A stretch of 21,573 nt of DNA from Sphingosinicella sp041621755 (GCA_041621755.1 JBFKAE010000043.1:1-21573), one strand, 5' to 3'. Shown: positions 1 to 9,048, counted from the first letter of the stretch. The notes: a model not told the origin generated them from the letters alone. Program-made: numbers and translations.

Positions 1-1242
1 CCACCCGGAGAACAATATACGGTCGCCACGCCAAACAGTTGGGCGCAAATGTCCTATGACGACGATCTGGGGCTGGTCTACGTCCCGACCGGCAACGCCA
101 CTCCCGATTATTATGGCGCCCTTCGCAGACCGATTGACGACGAGATTTCGTCGTCGATCATGGCGCTCGACATTGAAACCGGGCGTCGCCGCTGGCTGTT
201 CCAGACGACGCACCATGACTTGTGGGACTATGATCTTGCAGCCCAGCCGGTGCTTTTCGATATGCCAATGCCTGCCGGGAACGTGCCGGCAATCGTCCAG
301 CCAACCAAGCGGGGAGAGCTGTTCGTGCTCGACCGTGCGACGGGCGAGCCGCTGACGCGGGTCGAAGAGCGTGCCGTGCCCACAGCCGGAGCGGTGCCGT
401 CCGAACGCGTGTCCCCAACCCAGCCATTTTCAACCGGTATGCCCTCGCTTGCTGGCGAGGTGCTACGGGAAGTGGACATGTGGGGCATCACGCCGTTCGA
501 TCATCTCTGGTGCCGGATCACGTTCAAGCGGGCACGGTACGATGGACCGCTCACCCCGCCGGGCTTGACGCCCTCGATCATGTATCCGGGGTATATGGGC
601 GGCGTGGACTGGGGCAGCGTATCAATCGACCCGGCGCGCAACATGCTGGTCACCGTATCAACCTATCTTGCCAATTACGTCCGTCTGGTTCCGCGCGCCG
701 AAGCGGACAAGGCAGGGGCTTTTGCGCTTGGTGAGGGTCGCGAGGGACTGGCCGCCCTCAAGGGTATCAATGCCCAGGCCGGCACGCCTTACGCGGTCCA
801 GACACACGCTTTCCTCTCACCATTGCGGGTGCCGTGCCAGCAACCGCCATGGTCGAGAATTTCGGCAATCGATCTTGAAAACCGCAAGATCACCTGGTCG
901 CGTCCGCTGGGTTGGGCGCGCGACAGCGGGCCGTTAGGAATTGCGTCGCGAATGCCTTTGACAATGGGCGTACCTTCGCTTGGCGGCGTTCTGGTCACAA
1001 AAACCGGCCTTGCTTTCGTTGGCGCGAGCACGGATCGCCGCATCAGGGCATTTTCTACCGAAAGCGGCGAGCTGCTCTGGTCCGCAAACCTTCCGGCATC
1101 GGGGATCGCGCCAGTGATTTCCTACCGCGATCGGGCAAGCGGCAGGCAGTTCATCGCAATTGCCGCCGGCGGACACAAATCGCTCGGATCTCCGGGTGGG
1201 GACAGGATTGTCGCCTTTGCCCTGGCCGAACCATCAAAATAG
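1..1242 (+). CDS. PQQ-dependent membrane dehydrogenase, C-terminal part (5' end outside window)
   Basis: The reading frame is open from base 1, so the gene starts upstream; the first ATG inside (49) is internal. The protein has the quinoprotein beta-propeller features of the membrane-bound glucose/quinate/shikimate dehydrogenase family: a TPNSWAQMSYD stretch, GNATPDYYGA (its Asp matches the region of the family's catalytic Asp), WDYDLAAQP, a YPGYMGGVDWG motif and a C-terminal AAGGHKSLGSPGGD. Known family members oxidise sugars or cyclic polyols in the periplasm and pass electrons to ubiquinone, with PQQ as cofactor. The N-terminal membrane anchor is not visible, so a soluble relative cannot be excluded. 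It ends 20 bp before the next dehydrogenase and probably shares its transcript. The family call is firm; the substrate is unknown. Confidence 0.88.
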   Translation, partial: PPGEQYTVATPNSWAQMSYDDDLGLVYVPTGNATPDYYGALRRPIDDEISSSIMALDIETGRRRWLFQTTHHDLWDYDLAAQPVLFDMPMPAGNVPAIVQPTKRGELFVLDRATGEPLTRVEERAVPTAGAVPSERVSPTQPFSTGMPSLAGEVLREVDMWGITPFDHLWCRITFKRARYDGPLTPPGLTPSIMYPGYMGGVDWGSVSIDPARNMLVTVSTYLANYVRLVPRAEADKAGAFALGEGREGLAALKGINAQAGTPYAVQTHAFLSPLRVPCQQPPWSRISAIDLENRKITWSRPLGWARDSGPLGIASRMPLTMGVPSLGGVLVTKTGLAFVGASTDRRIRAFSTESGELLWSANLPASGIAPVISYRDRASGRQFIAIAAGGHKSLGSPGGDRIVAFALAEPSK

Positions 1243-1262
1243 CGCGCCAAAAGGAGTAACAG

Positions 1263-2006
1263 ATGGAACCGCTTGACTTCTCAGGTCAACAAACGCTGAT
1301 CGTCGGAGGTTCGACCGGAATAGGCAATGCCGTCGCGCGGGCGTTTCTTGCACGCGGCTCGGCAGTGCATGTGACTGGAACGCGCAGCGATGCGGACCAA
1401 TATTCACCAGAAGAACTCAGCAATCTGGACGGCATTGGATATTCGCAGCTGGATCTGAGTAATCGAGCCTCTCTCCACAACTGGGAGACTCCGTTTTCGA
1501 CGCTCCACACTCTTGTCCTTTGCCACGCATTTACTGACTTTACCGGCGCCGAGTACAATCCGGACGTCTTTCGAAAAGTCGTGGAGGTCAATCTGAATTC
1601 GACATTCGATTGTGCCGAGCGTTTCAAACCCATGCTTGCAGAATCGCAAGGTTCAATCGTGATTGTCAGCTCGCTTGCCGCGTTTCGAACGATACCGAAC
1701 CAACCGGCCTACACGGCCTCGAAATCAGCGCTGCTTGGCCTCGTTCGGTCGCTTTCCATTGCCTACATGAAAGTCGGAATCCGCGTAAACGGCCTCGCCC
1801 CCGGCCTTGTTGAAACCAAGATGGGTCATCGCGGCCTCGATAATTTTGCCGACATGATTAAAAAGGTCACACGGCGGCTTCCGATGCGAAGAACGGCAGA
1901 ACCGATGGAAATGGCCAATCCCATCCTCTTTCTGGCATCACCACTTGCAAGCTACATTGTCGGGCAGACATTGATTGTCGATGGCGGCATGAGCCTCACG
2001 TCCTGA
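1263..2006 (+). CDS. SDR family oxidoreductase with a non-canonical NNAG motif
   Basis: A 247-residue classical-length short-chain dehydrogenase/reductase. The start ATG follows AAGGAG at a good distance. The Rossmann nucleotide-binding motif is GGSTGIG (residues 15-21), the catalytic serine lies in IVSS (136/137), and YTASK supplies Tyr150 and Lys154. The PGLVET segment and the C-terminal VDGG are also standard. The usual NNAG motif after beta-strand 4 is replaced by CHAF (87-90), so the Asn that normally stabilises the central sheet is absent. The Ser-Tyr-Lys triad is intact, so activity is still plausible. It sits between the PQQ dehydrogenase and a second SDR on the same strand. The substrate is probably a secondary alcohol or ketone but cannot be named. 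Confidence 0.9.
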   Translation: MEPLDFSGQQTLIVGGSTGIGNAVARAFLARGSAVHVTGTRSDADQYSPEELSNLDGIGYSQLDLSNRASLHNWETPFSTLHTLVLCHAFTDFTGAEYNPDVFRKVVEVNLNSTFDCAERFKPMLAESQGSIVIVSSLAAFRTIPNQPAYTASKSALLGLVRSLSIAYMKVGIRVNGLAPGLVETKMGHRGLDNFADMIKKVTRRLPMRRTAEPMEMANPILFLASPLASYIVGQTLIVDGGMSLTS

Positions 2007-2039
2007 AGGCAAAATCTCAAAATAGACATGGAGGCAAAT

Positions 2040-2867
2040 ATGCCGTTTCGGTTTGATTTTACCGACAGGGTGATTCTGGTTTGCGGCGTCGCCAAAGGCG
2101 GGATTGGCGGCGCGACAGCGCGACATCTGGCCGACCTTGGCGCGATTGTCGTTGGCGTGGACAAAAGCCAGGCGATTATCGATGCAACGCTGCATGACAT
2201 CGAAACGGCCGGAGGGCAGGGCTACGGAATCGTCGCCAATCTGCTTGACGCTGATCAGACAGACCCAATCATTGATAGCATCATTGCGCAATACGGACGC
2301 CTTGATGGCGTTGCCAATGTTGCCGGCGGTACGCGCGAAGGCGAATGGAAGCCACTCGTTGAGACGACGACGGACGACTTTCGGCAGACCCAGAATTTGA
2401 ATTTGGAATATGCTTTCCGTATCTGTCGAGATGCCGCCTGCTCGATGATCGCACGGGCTGCCCCCGCCCCGCTTGTCAACATCAGTTCAATCAGTGGCCT
2501 GAATTCGGCGCCGATGCATGGCCCATATGGCGCTGCGAAGTCCGGTCTTGTTGCGCTCACGAGAACCATGGCCTTCGAATGGGCGCGATACGGTATTCGG
2601 GTAAATGCGGTCTCCCCAGGCGCGGTGCCATCGGAAAGGGTAACGTCCAAAGGGCTGACGCCAGATGCCATCGTTACGGGGGATAAGCCGAGCGACGTCG
2701 TTCAGACCACAGTTGACGAACTCGCTGCAGCGATAATTTTTCTTCTGAGCGATCTGTCATCGGGGATTTCGGGCCATAATCTCGTGGTGGACTCGGGTAT
2801 CTCCACAAGAAATGCCGTCCTTGATCTGCGTATGGATGCGCTCAAGCCCTCGACGATGGCAGGTTAG
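2040..2867 (+). CDS. SDR family oxidoreductase
   Basis: A 275-residue SDR. I chose the ATG at 2040 because GGAGG lies just upstream of it; the in-frame ATG at 2028 has no ribosome-binding site. The nucleotide-binding glycines are CGVAKGGIG (15-23), the NNAG equivalent is NVAG (93-96), the catalytic Ser is in NISS (139/140), and YGAAK supplies Tyr153 and Lys157. SPGAV follows the active site as expected. The C-terminus runs about 20 residues past the usual VDSG end of the fold. It is 33 bp downstream of the first SDR and is probably the last gene of this transcript, since everything to 3126 is on the other strand or non-coding. The substrate is not evident. Confidence 0.9.
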   Translation: MPFRFDFTDRVILVCGVAKGGIGGATARHLADLGAIVVGVDKSQAIIDATLHDIETAGGQGYGIVANLLDADQTDPIIDSIIAQYGRLDGVANVAGGTREGEWKPLVETTTDDFRQTQNLNLEYAFRICRDAACSMIARAAPAPLVNISSISGLNSAPMHGPYGAAKSGLVALTRTMAFEWARYGIRVNAVSPGAVPSERVTSKGLTPDAIVTGDKPSDVVQTTVDELAAAIIFLLSDLSSGISGHNLVVDSGISTRNAVLDLRMDALKPSTMAG

Positions 2868-2903
2868 GAACAAATAATGCGCTGCTTACCCGTGCTACTG
2901 CAT

Positions 2904-3083
2904 TCAGATCGAAGCTGGATAGGCCACTGCTGCTATCAACATCACGGCTGCATGGGTGGACATATGCCATCCATCGGTAACCAGAGCCATGGAACCGTAT
3001 ATCGTTCCGGCAGTGATCTCTATGATCATCATGACGGTGGTCAGCGCTATAACTAGCTATGTCCGTCGCTCATTGCGCACATG
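2904..3083 (-). pseudogene. Relic of a DmeF/CzcD-like cation diffusion facilitator gene
   Basis: Read on the minus strand in one frame, the sequence gives H-V-RNERRT, an amber stop (TAG, plus-strand 3057-3059), then LVIALTTVMMIIEI, TAGTIYGSMALVTDG and WHMSTHAAVMLIAAVAY, ending at TGA (2904-2906). This matches the first two transmembrane helices of DmeF-like CDF metal exporters, which usually read like 'RNERRTWxVVALT...EI.AGxxxGSMAL.ADGWHMxTHA..LxIAALAY'. The stop falls where that family has Trp, so a single TGG to TAG change explains it. The rest of the gene (about 250 further residues) is missing. The fragment lies between the ends of convergent genes and has no start signal. It is a dead remnant of metal-efflux DNA. 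Confidence 0.72.
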
Positions 3084-3125
3084 ATTATCCTCGATTGCTA
3101 GCAAATACAGTGGTGCTCCCGGCGA

Positions 3126-4382
3126 TCAGCACGCCGCGCGCAGTGCAAGGTCGGCTTCGACGCGTCGCGAAGCGACAAGCATCATAGCGCCAGCCGCGAG
3201 GACCGGTATGGCACTGAAGCTGAGAGCGACCTTCATCGCGTCGGTGCCATATATAGGGGTGAAGAAATCGCTCAGCGCCCCGGCAAGAATCGGACCGAGC
3301 GAGCCGCCGACAAGCCCCACACCTACGACGACGACGCTGCTGGCTATTGCATTCTGACCCTCTGGCGCCAGTGCCTGAACCGTCGCAAACGTCGAAGGCA
3401 TGTAGAAGATCGCGCAGAAGTTGAAGAGAGCCAACAGAAGCAGGGCAACCAAGTATGTATCGGTCGTACAGGCCAGCCAGATGATCGGAGCAGAGGTCAT
3501 GAAGGCGACTGCTGCGAGAACCAATCCCCGACGATTGTCGACAGTCGCGATCCAGCCGCCAACGATCAACCCGGCAACGCCCGAAACGCCGTTTGCAATG
3601 CCCAGACCCAGACCAGCTTCGCTCATTCCGATACCATAAGAGCGGATTAGAAAAGCTGCAGAAAACGAATAGACCGCATATTGTGCAATTCCCTGCACAG
3701 AAACGCTTGCCACGATCCAGCCCATCGTGCGGCGCTCAAACAACGCTCTTAGCGCGGCACGGCTCAATCCGGATCTTTTGCTCTGCGTCAAACGCCGGGA
3801 ATCGGGCACCATGAGTATAATGGCAATAACCAGCAATACACCTGGAGCGCCGACCAGAAGCATGGTCATGCGCCACCCCACCCGGTCGCCCAACCAGCCA
3901 CCTGCAATCAAACCAAGCATGCCACCAAGCGGAATCCCAAGCGAGAAAATGGCTATCGCCATGGCACGTCTGTTCCGGGGAACAAAGCGTGAGATAAGGG
4001 CATGGCTGGTTGGGGTACAGCCCGCCTCTCCCATAGCGACACCAATGCGAGCTGCGGCGAATTGACCAATCGTCCTTGCCTGTCCCGACATGACAGTCAG
4101 TCCACACCAAATCGCGACTGACATCGTCAGAACCCATTTCGACGACCAGCGATCGGCAAGATTGGCCAGCGGAATCGACGCAAGCGAATAGACCAGGGTG
4201 AAGGTAAGCCCGCTAACAAGGCCCATGCCTACGTCGCTGAGCGATAGATCCCGCTTGATTTCCTCAAGCAGGATGAAGGGCACCTGCCGGTCGAGATAGT
4301 TGAGAATGTTAACGGCAAAGGTCAGGGCAACGAGCCCCTGCCACCCCCCCTTGACACGCTGAGTTTCAGCCTCGCATTGCAT
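3126..4382 (-). CDS. MFS transporter, Spinster-like
   Basis: A 418-residue inner-membrane permease with about 12 hydrophobic segments. The start is the ATG at 4382, preceded by GGAGGGGG; a GTG 15 codons upstream (4427) has no such site. The first helix carries NYLDRQ, the loop after helix 2 carries the MFS motif-A variant ANLADRWSSKW, and GEAGCTPTSHALIS lies in helix 5. This pattern is typical of the Spinster-like MFS subgroup often found beside TonB receptors and oxygenases in sphingomonad catabolic clusters. It is divergent from the TonB receptor operon and shares a 237-bp intergenic region with it. By context it would carry the substrate or an intermediate across the inner membrane; the solute is unknown. 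Confidence 0.87.
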   Translation of the reverse strand: MQCEAETQRVKGGWQGLVALTFAVNILNYLDRQVPFILLEEIKRDLSLSDVGMGLVSGLTFTLVYSLASIPLANLADRWSSKWVLTMSVAIWCGLTVMSGQARTIGQFAAARIGVAMGEAGCTPTSHALISRFVPRNRRAMAIAIFSLGIPLGGMLGLIAGGWLGDRVGWRMTMLLVGAPGVLLVIAIILMVPDSRRLTQSKRSGLSRAALRALFERRTMGWIVASVSVQGIAQYAVYSFSAAFLIRSYGIGMSEAGLGLGIANGVSGVAGLIVGGWIATVDNRRGLVLAAVAFMTSAPIIWLACTTDTYLVALLLLALFNFCAIFYMPSTFATVQALAPEGQNAIASSVVVVGVGLVGGSLGPILAGALSDFFTPIYGTDAMKVALSFSAIPVLAAGAMMLVASRRVEADLALRAAC

Positions 4383-4562
4383 CCTGTTCCCCCTCCATTT
4401 GACCTGCAGGTCGCTTTTATCAATCACTTATCAATCGTTGCTGGATTACGCGACACAATTGAGCGCTTCCCATTACCCATCAACTTCTCTGATCATTCAC
4501 ATATTTAGCGAAAGCACGGCGCAATTATTTTTCTCGTGTGAAGCTGAGCTAAAAACTCTTCC

Positions 4563-4592
4563 TTGACACATAACCAAACATTGTTTGATAAA
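4563..4592 (+). promoter_or_regulatory. Predicted sigma70-type promoter of the TonB receptor operon
   Basis: A perfect TTGACA -35 box (4563-4568) is followed by an 18-bp spacer and GATAAA (4587-4592, 4 of 6 matches to TATAAT). The ATG of the receptor is 28 bp further on, after GGAGAGGAG. The spacer is almost filled by the palindrome listed separately, so a bound protein would block RNA polymerase. The same -35/palindrome arrangement recurs before the Rieske gene at 11967. No other promoter in this intergenic region is as convincing, and the promoter of the divergent MFS gene was not identified. Confidence 0.62.
4575..4587. promoter_or_regulatory. Palindromic operator CAAACA-T-TGTTTG, probable TetR site
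   Basis: This is a perfect 6+1+6 palindrome inside the promoter spacer. A copy identical except for its central base lies at 11980-11992, beside the divergent TetR gene. Including flanks, CCAAACAWTGTTTGA is conserved between the two sites. Its position between -35 and -10 fits simple repression. Assigning it to the TetR protein at 11281-11865 is inference from proximity. Confidence 0.6.
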
Positions 4593-4619
4593 GCTGTCAA
4601 TTGGAGAGGAGATCAACAA

Positions 4620-6995
4620 ATGAAAAATAATACCCGCAACACCAACTTTGCGATCCATTTAAGGGGGCTTGGTATCGGAATTTCGGCCATCGCTTGCATG
4701 ACAGCGCTTCAACCATCCGGCGCCTACGCTCAAGAATTGCTGAACGCAGATGTGTCGACCGAAGATGCGATAACGAAATCCAATGAAATTGTCGTTATCG
4801 CCCGCCGCCGCAGCGAATCACTGCAGGATGTACCTTTAGCCGTGTCGGTCGTGCAGGCCGCCGATCTACAGAGGAACGGGGTCGATTCAGTTGCCGAACT
4901 ATCGTTGGTTGCACCCGCATTGACCGTGTCACCACCACCGGGCGGCGGGAGATCTTCACCCAACTTTGCTATCCGCGGATTGAGTCAGCAAGAGCTCTCG
5001 ATCTTGGGCGATCAGTCGGTTTCCACCTATGTCGGCGACGTCGTTGTTGCGCGCGTGCAGGGCCTGAACGGTGCACTTTTTGACGTCAGCTCAATCGAGG
5101 TTCTTCGCGGCCCACAGGGCACATTGTTTGGACGAAATACGACGGGCGGGGCAGTTGTCCTGCGGCCTAATCAACCAAGTTTCAATCCTGAAGGCATGGC
5201 CGGAGTCACTATCGGCAATCTGGGGACATTCAACACCGAGGCTATGCTGAACGTCCCGGTCAGTGACACTATAAGCCTGCGTGTAGCCGGTCGTACATTG
5301 CACGACAACGGATACGTTTACGATTCGCTTTTGGGAAGGAATGTCAATTTTACCAAACAACAGGCGGCACGCGTTTCACTGCTGATCGAACCCAATTCGA
5401 ACTTCAGTGCGCTGACGACCTATGAATATTTTCACGAGAATGATGGTGGCACTGCAGCCTATCTCGTCGGAATCAACCCCGATGCATTCGTCAACGATCC
5501 CGCTTTCCGGGCGGCACGCGGGTATCGCCCCCTCGAAGACCTGCTGGCAGAACAGCAGGGCCGCAGCATCTACGAAATTGCATCAGGCACCCCAGCTTTC
5601 AACCGCATTGAGACGCATATGGTGAGCAACACGCTGACTTATGATCTGTCCGACCGCATCAGCTTCAAGAACATTATTGCCTACCGCGACGTAAAAGACG
5701 ATCTGCGCGATGATCTGGATGGCACGGAGTCATCTATTTTCCCACAGGAGCGAATTGATGATTCCTGGCAGTTCAGCAATGAATTCCAGGTCATCGGAAG
5801 CTTCGATCGTTTCGACTGGATCGCCGGTCTCTATTATTTCAAGGAGCGTGGCCGGTTGCAGGCCTATTCATCTGCGGTCGCAGTCGATCCCGGCAATATC
5901 GAACCGGAATTCGTTCCCGATTATCCGGATGCGGGCCTCTCGCTCACCGACATCGAGGGACGGAACATAAGCTATGCAGCCTTTGCGCAAGGTTCATACG
6001 AGGTGGCCGATAATCTGAAACTCACAGCCGGCATCCGCATGACGAAGGACAAGCGCCGCTCCATCATCCGTAATCGACTGCCGCGTATAGGCACATGCCG
6101 CTTTACGATCGACGCAGATAATAACCCTGCCACACCCGAGGTTACACCGCCGCTGAGCAATTGTCAGGTCGAGGGCAATGACAGCTTCTCGGAACCAACA
6201 TACAATATCAGTCTTGATTACAAGGTTGCGCCGGGCAAGCTGGTCTATCTCGCACATCGCCACGGTTATCGCAGTGGTGGCTTTGGTTCACGGGCAACCA
6301 CCGAAGCAGGCCTGACGCGGACCTATGATCCCGAAACCGTCGACGATTTCGAAGTGGGCGTGAAGACCGATTGGTACCTTGGCGGCGCCTTCCTGCGTAC
6401 CAACCTTGCTGCCTACCACGCGGATTATAAGGACATTCAGCGGGTTCTGACCGACGCATCGCTCGTTCCTGTACAGGCGGTGACGGTGAATGCTGGCAGC
6501 GCCCGTATCCGCGGTCTGGAAGCCGAAATCCTGTTACGACCAGTCGCCTGGATCGATCTCAATGCGAACTATGCTTATACCGATGCACAATTCAAAGATT
6601 TCGTAACACCCAACGGAGCCGATCTCAGCAATAGCCGGTTCGCCCGCGCGCCAAAACATGTCTATACTTTGGGTGCCCGCATCTCACCGCCGATACCCGC
6701 AGGCCTCGGCGAGGTCAGCTTTGGCGGCAGTTTTTACCATCATGGCGGGTATAACGCAGACGACAATCATATACCCGGCGTGTCCGATATGCCGAGCCAC
6801 GAACTGGTGAACATAGATGCCAGCTGGAATAATATCATGGAATCCGGCTTCGATATCAGCGCGGCGGTCACCAACCTCACAAAGGAAAAATACAGCTACT
6901 ATATAGCTAATCTGCTGGGCCTTGGTGTTCTTCCCCACTTCGCCGGCGAGCCCCGCCGCGCTATGGTGACACTACGCTATCATTTTGGGCAGTGA
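4620..6995 (+). CDS. TonB-dependent outer-membrane receptor
   Basis: A 791-residue outer-membrane barrel receptor for energy-driven uptake. The start ATG at 4620 follows GGAGAGGAG; the TTG at 4563 is the -35 box, not a start. A signal peptide of about 37 residues ends AYA|QE. The TonB box region is NEIVVIARR (about 55-63). The plug domain includes IEVLRGPQGTLFGRNTTGGA, the family hallmark, and the remainder is barrel with many aromatic-ended strands. The C-terminus is RYHFGQ, so the usual terminal Phe is two residues in from the end. It is the first gene of a five-gene operon with CoA-ester enzymes and is divergent from an MFS permease, so it most likely imports the compound those genes degrade. 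An iron-siderophore role is less likely in this context. Confidence 0.93.
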   Translation: MKNNTRNTNFAIHLRGLGIGISAIACMTALQPSGAYAQELLNADVSTEDAITKSNEIVVIARRRSESLQDVPLAVSVVQAADLQRNGVDSVAELSLVAPALTVSPPPGGGRSSPNFAIRGLSQQELSILGDQSVSTYVGDVVVARVQGLNGALFDVSSIEVLRGPQGTLFGRNTTGGAVVLRPNQPSFNPEGMAGVTIGNLGTFNTEAMLNVPVSDTISLRVAGRTLHDNGYVYDSLLGRNVNFTKQQAARVSLLIEPNSNFSALTTYEYFHENDGGTAAYLVGINPDAFVNDPAFRAARGYRPLEDLLAEQQGRSIYEIASGTPAFNRIETHMVSNTLTYDLSDRISFKNIIAYRDVKDDLRDDLDGTESSIFPQERIDDSWQFSNEFQVIGSFDRFDWIAGLYYFKERGRLQAYSSAVAVDPGNIEPEFVPDYPDAGLSLTDIEGRNISYAAFAQGSYEVADNLKLTAGIRMTKDKRRSIIRNRLPRIGTCRFTIDADNNPATPEVTPPLSNCQVEGNDSFSEPTYNISLDYKVAPGKLVYLAHRHGYRSGGFGSRATTEAGLTRTYDPETVDDFEVGVKTDWYLGGAFLRTNLAAYHADYKDIQRVLTDASLVPVQAVTVNAGSARIRGLEAEILLRPVAWIDLNANYAYTDAQFKDFVTPNGADLSNSRFARAPKHVYTLGARISPPIPAGLGEVSFGGSFYHHGGYNADDNHIPGVSDMPSHELVNIDASWNNIMESGFDISAAVTNLTKEKYSYYIANLLGLGVLPHFAGEPRRAMVTLRYHFGQ

Positions 6996-7030
6996 TCGCA
7001 ATGCAGGTATTGAAAGCTGGAAAAAGATAA

Positions 7031-7513
7031 ATGACAGGCAATAACCGAGGCGCTCTCGTTTATAATTACGAGCACGAGTCTACCAAGCACGCTCCTGAAG
7101 GACGGCGCTGGGCAGTCATCGAAGGCGGCGGCGCCTTTCCCGATATGGTTGGGCCGATGTTCGTGACTTTCGACGATCTCGAACCGGGCGAACATGCCCG
7201 GTTCGGGCTTCGCCTGCTTGAGCATCACTGCAACGGTGTCGATGTTGCCCATGGGGGCATGCTGTGTACGTTCATCGACACGGCTTTTGCCCAGAGTCTG
7301 CTATCGGCCATGAACCTTGACTGGAATGTACCAACGATCAACCTGATCACCGATTTTCTTTCGGCATCGGTAAAGGGAGAATGGCTGGAAAGCCGTGTTC
7401 GGCTGACACACGCAACTGGCCGGATGGCGTTCCTTTCGGGCGTGATCCAGTCGGGCGACAGGCCGATTATCAGGGGGCAGGCCATCTTCAAGATCAAGCG
7501 GCTGAAAGAATGA
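7031..7513 (+). CDS. PaaI-type hotdog-fold thioesterase
   Basis: A 160-residue hotdog-fold acyl-CoA thioesterase. The helix-start signature HHCNGVDVAHGG (residues 65-76), followed by Asp83, matches the PaaI-like pattern in which Asn, the HGG turn and an acidic residue form the active site. Family members hydrolyse aryl- or acyl-CoA to free acid, often to release CoA from stalled degradation intermediates. The ribosome-binding site is weak (GGAAAAAG), so expression may depend on read-through from the receptor gene 35 bp upstream. Its stop overlaps the next start (ATGA), suggesting translational coupling to the CoA ligase that makes such esters. The substrate is unknown. Confidence 0.85.
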   Translation: MTGNNRGALVYNYEHESTKHAPEGRRWAVIEGGGAFPDMVGPMFVTFDDLEPGEHARFGLRLLEHHCNGVDVAHGGMLCTFIDTAFAQSLLSAMNLDWNVPTINLITDFLSASVKGEWLESRVRLTHATGRMAFLSGVIQSGDRPIIRGQAIFKIKRLKE

Positions 7514-9048
7514 AAGGCATCATACTTGCCGACTTGCTGAAATTCTGGGCCAATCGATGGCCGGACCGGCCTGCAATCTGTTTGTCGGACGGCTCAGAGA
7601 CATCATGGTCGGATCTGGCGAATAGCACCGATCGCATAGCGGCGGGCCTGCATTCCATCGGTATTGGTTGCGGCGATGCCGTCGGCATTCTGATGAGCAA
7701 CCGCATTGAGTTCATCGAGGCGATTCTGGCTATACTGAAGGTCGGTGGTCAGGTCACCATCCTCAACATGAGGTTTACCGACACCGAATTGCTGCATCCG
7801 ATCAAGGATGCCCGGCTGCGCGCGGTTTTTACCGAGCCTGATTTCGTCAAACTACTGGAACGCGGCAGACAGGAGTGCCCCGACTTACAGGTCATAACAA
7901 CGGGGCCATCGGACAGCGGGATCGAAATGCGTACATTACGTGCATGCGATGACGCGCCCCCCTCGCCTTTAATAACCGAAGATGATGTCGCCCTGATCTG
8001 CTATTCATCGGGAACCACCGGGTTTCCAAAGGGCGTGATGCTTAGCCATCGCAACATTCGTGAAGGTGCCCTAGCCACTGCCATTCCGTGCTGCATCACG
8101 CCTGACGATCGTGTGCTGATTTCGGCTCCGCTCGCCTACACATGGGGCATTGTGCAATATTTACGGGAATCTCTGGTAACAGGCTGCACAGCAACGCTTG
8201 TTGACCCTTCCTCGGGTGTCGACGAATTGATCAATGTGCTGATGCGTGATCGCATTTCCATGTGGTCTGCAGTGCCTGTCATGTTCGAGCAGGTAGCCGC
8301 CAGCCCCCGCTTCCCTGAATTGGACTTTTCCAATCTGCGCCACGCGATTTCCGGCGGAGCGTCGATCCACCTCCAGGAGCAGTGGAAGAACAAAGGTGTG
8401 ATGCTGTCCCAGGCCTATGGTCTGTCCGAAACAGGCGGACATGTATCCGTGCTGTTCGGCGAACATGCCAAAGAGCGGATGGATCAATCCGGTCAGGCCC
8501 TGCCCGGGGTCGATCTGGCTATCATGAATGATGCCGGGGACAGACTTCCGGTCGGAGAGGCCGGTGAAATATGCATTCGCGGCCCTATGGTCATGCGCGG
8601 CTATCTGAACAATCCCGAAGAGACCGCGCGTACGATCGTAGACGGATGGTTGCGTACCGGTGATATCGGCACACTTGATGCCGAGGGTTTTCTGAAGGTT
8701 ACTGGACGAAGCAAAGACATGATCAGGTCCGGTGGCCTCAATATATACCCCGCCGAACTGGAGCGCATTCTCGCGGGCACCGCAGGCCTTGAGGATTTCG
8801 CCATCATCCCTGTCGGCGATGAACGCTGGGGCGAAGTCCCCATGATTATATGCAATGGTCAGGAACCCGATATCAGCTCACTGCGCGAGCGCTGCCTTCA
8901 GTCAATAGCCAGCTACAAGCGTCCGCAATACATTCTGCGCTACGGCAAGTCTTTGCCCCGCACCTTTTCGGGCAAGATCAAGAAGCATGCTCTGCGCGAT
9001 GAATTTCCGGTTCCGCCGGAATCCGCAGTACGGCTGGAATACAAGTAA
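7510..9048 (+). CDS. AMP-dependent acyl-CoA synthetase/ligase
   Basis: A 512-residue ANL-superfamily ligase that would activate a carboxylic acid to its CoA thioester through an acyl-adenylate. I placed the start at ATG 7510, overlapping the thioesterase stop by 4 bp; the frame is open further upstream only as an overlap inside that gene. The ATP loop is YSSGTTGFPKG (165-175), the A5 motif is YGLSET (303-308), TGD lies at 383-385, and the hinge region is GRSKDMIRSGGLNIYPAE (399-416). The C-terminal catalytic lysine is in FSGK (489). Length and motifs fit 4-coumarate/feruloyl/medium-chain acyl ligases. With the AKR and CaiB genes downstream it probably starts degradation of an imported or side-chain acid. 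The acid itself is not deducible. Confidence 0.92.
   Translation: MKGIILADLLKFWANRWPDRPAICLSDGSETSWSDLANSTDRIAAGLHSIGIGCGDAVGILMSNRIEFIEAILAILKVGGQVTILNMRFTDTELLHPIKDARLRAVFTEPDFVKLLERGRQECPDLQVITTGPSDSGIEMRTLRACDDAPPSPLITEDDVALICYSSGTTGFPKGVMLSHRNIREGALATAIPCCITPDDRVLISAPLAYTWGIVQYLRESLVTGCTATLVDPSSGVDELINVLMRDRISMWSAVPVMFEQVAASPRFPELDFSNLRHAISGGASIHLQEQWKNKGVMLSQAYGLSETGGHVSVLFGEHAKERMDQSGQALPGVDLAIMNDAGDRLPVGEAGEICIRGPMVMRGYLNNPEETARTIVDGWLRTGDIGTLDAEGFLKVTGRSKDMIRSGGLNIYPAELERILAGTAGLEDFAIIPVGDERWGEVPMIICNGQEPDISSLRERCLQSIASYKRPQYILRYGKSLPRTFSGKIKKHALRDEFPVPPESAVRLEYK

Noticed and set aside
4510..4517. GAAAGCAC, similar to half of the palindrome at 19322-19333
   Set aside because: An 8-base match is expected by chance in a 21-kb window, and there is no second half.
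4563..4619. TTG start extending the first TonB receptor by 19 residues
   Set aside because: This TTG is the first half of the TTGACA -35 box; the ATG at 4620 has a strong Shine-Dalgarno and is followed by a proper signal peptide.
7381..7509. Upstream extension of the acyl-CoA ligase frame
   Set aside because: It only overlaps the thioesterase gene; the ligase fold begins at ATG 7510 with a 4-bp stop/start overlap.
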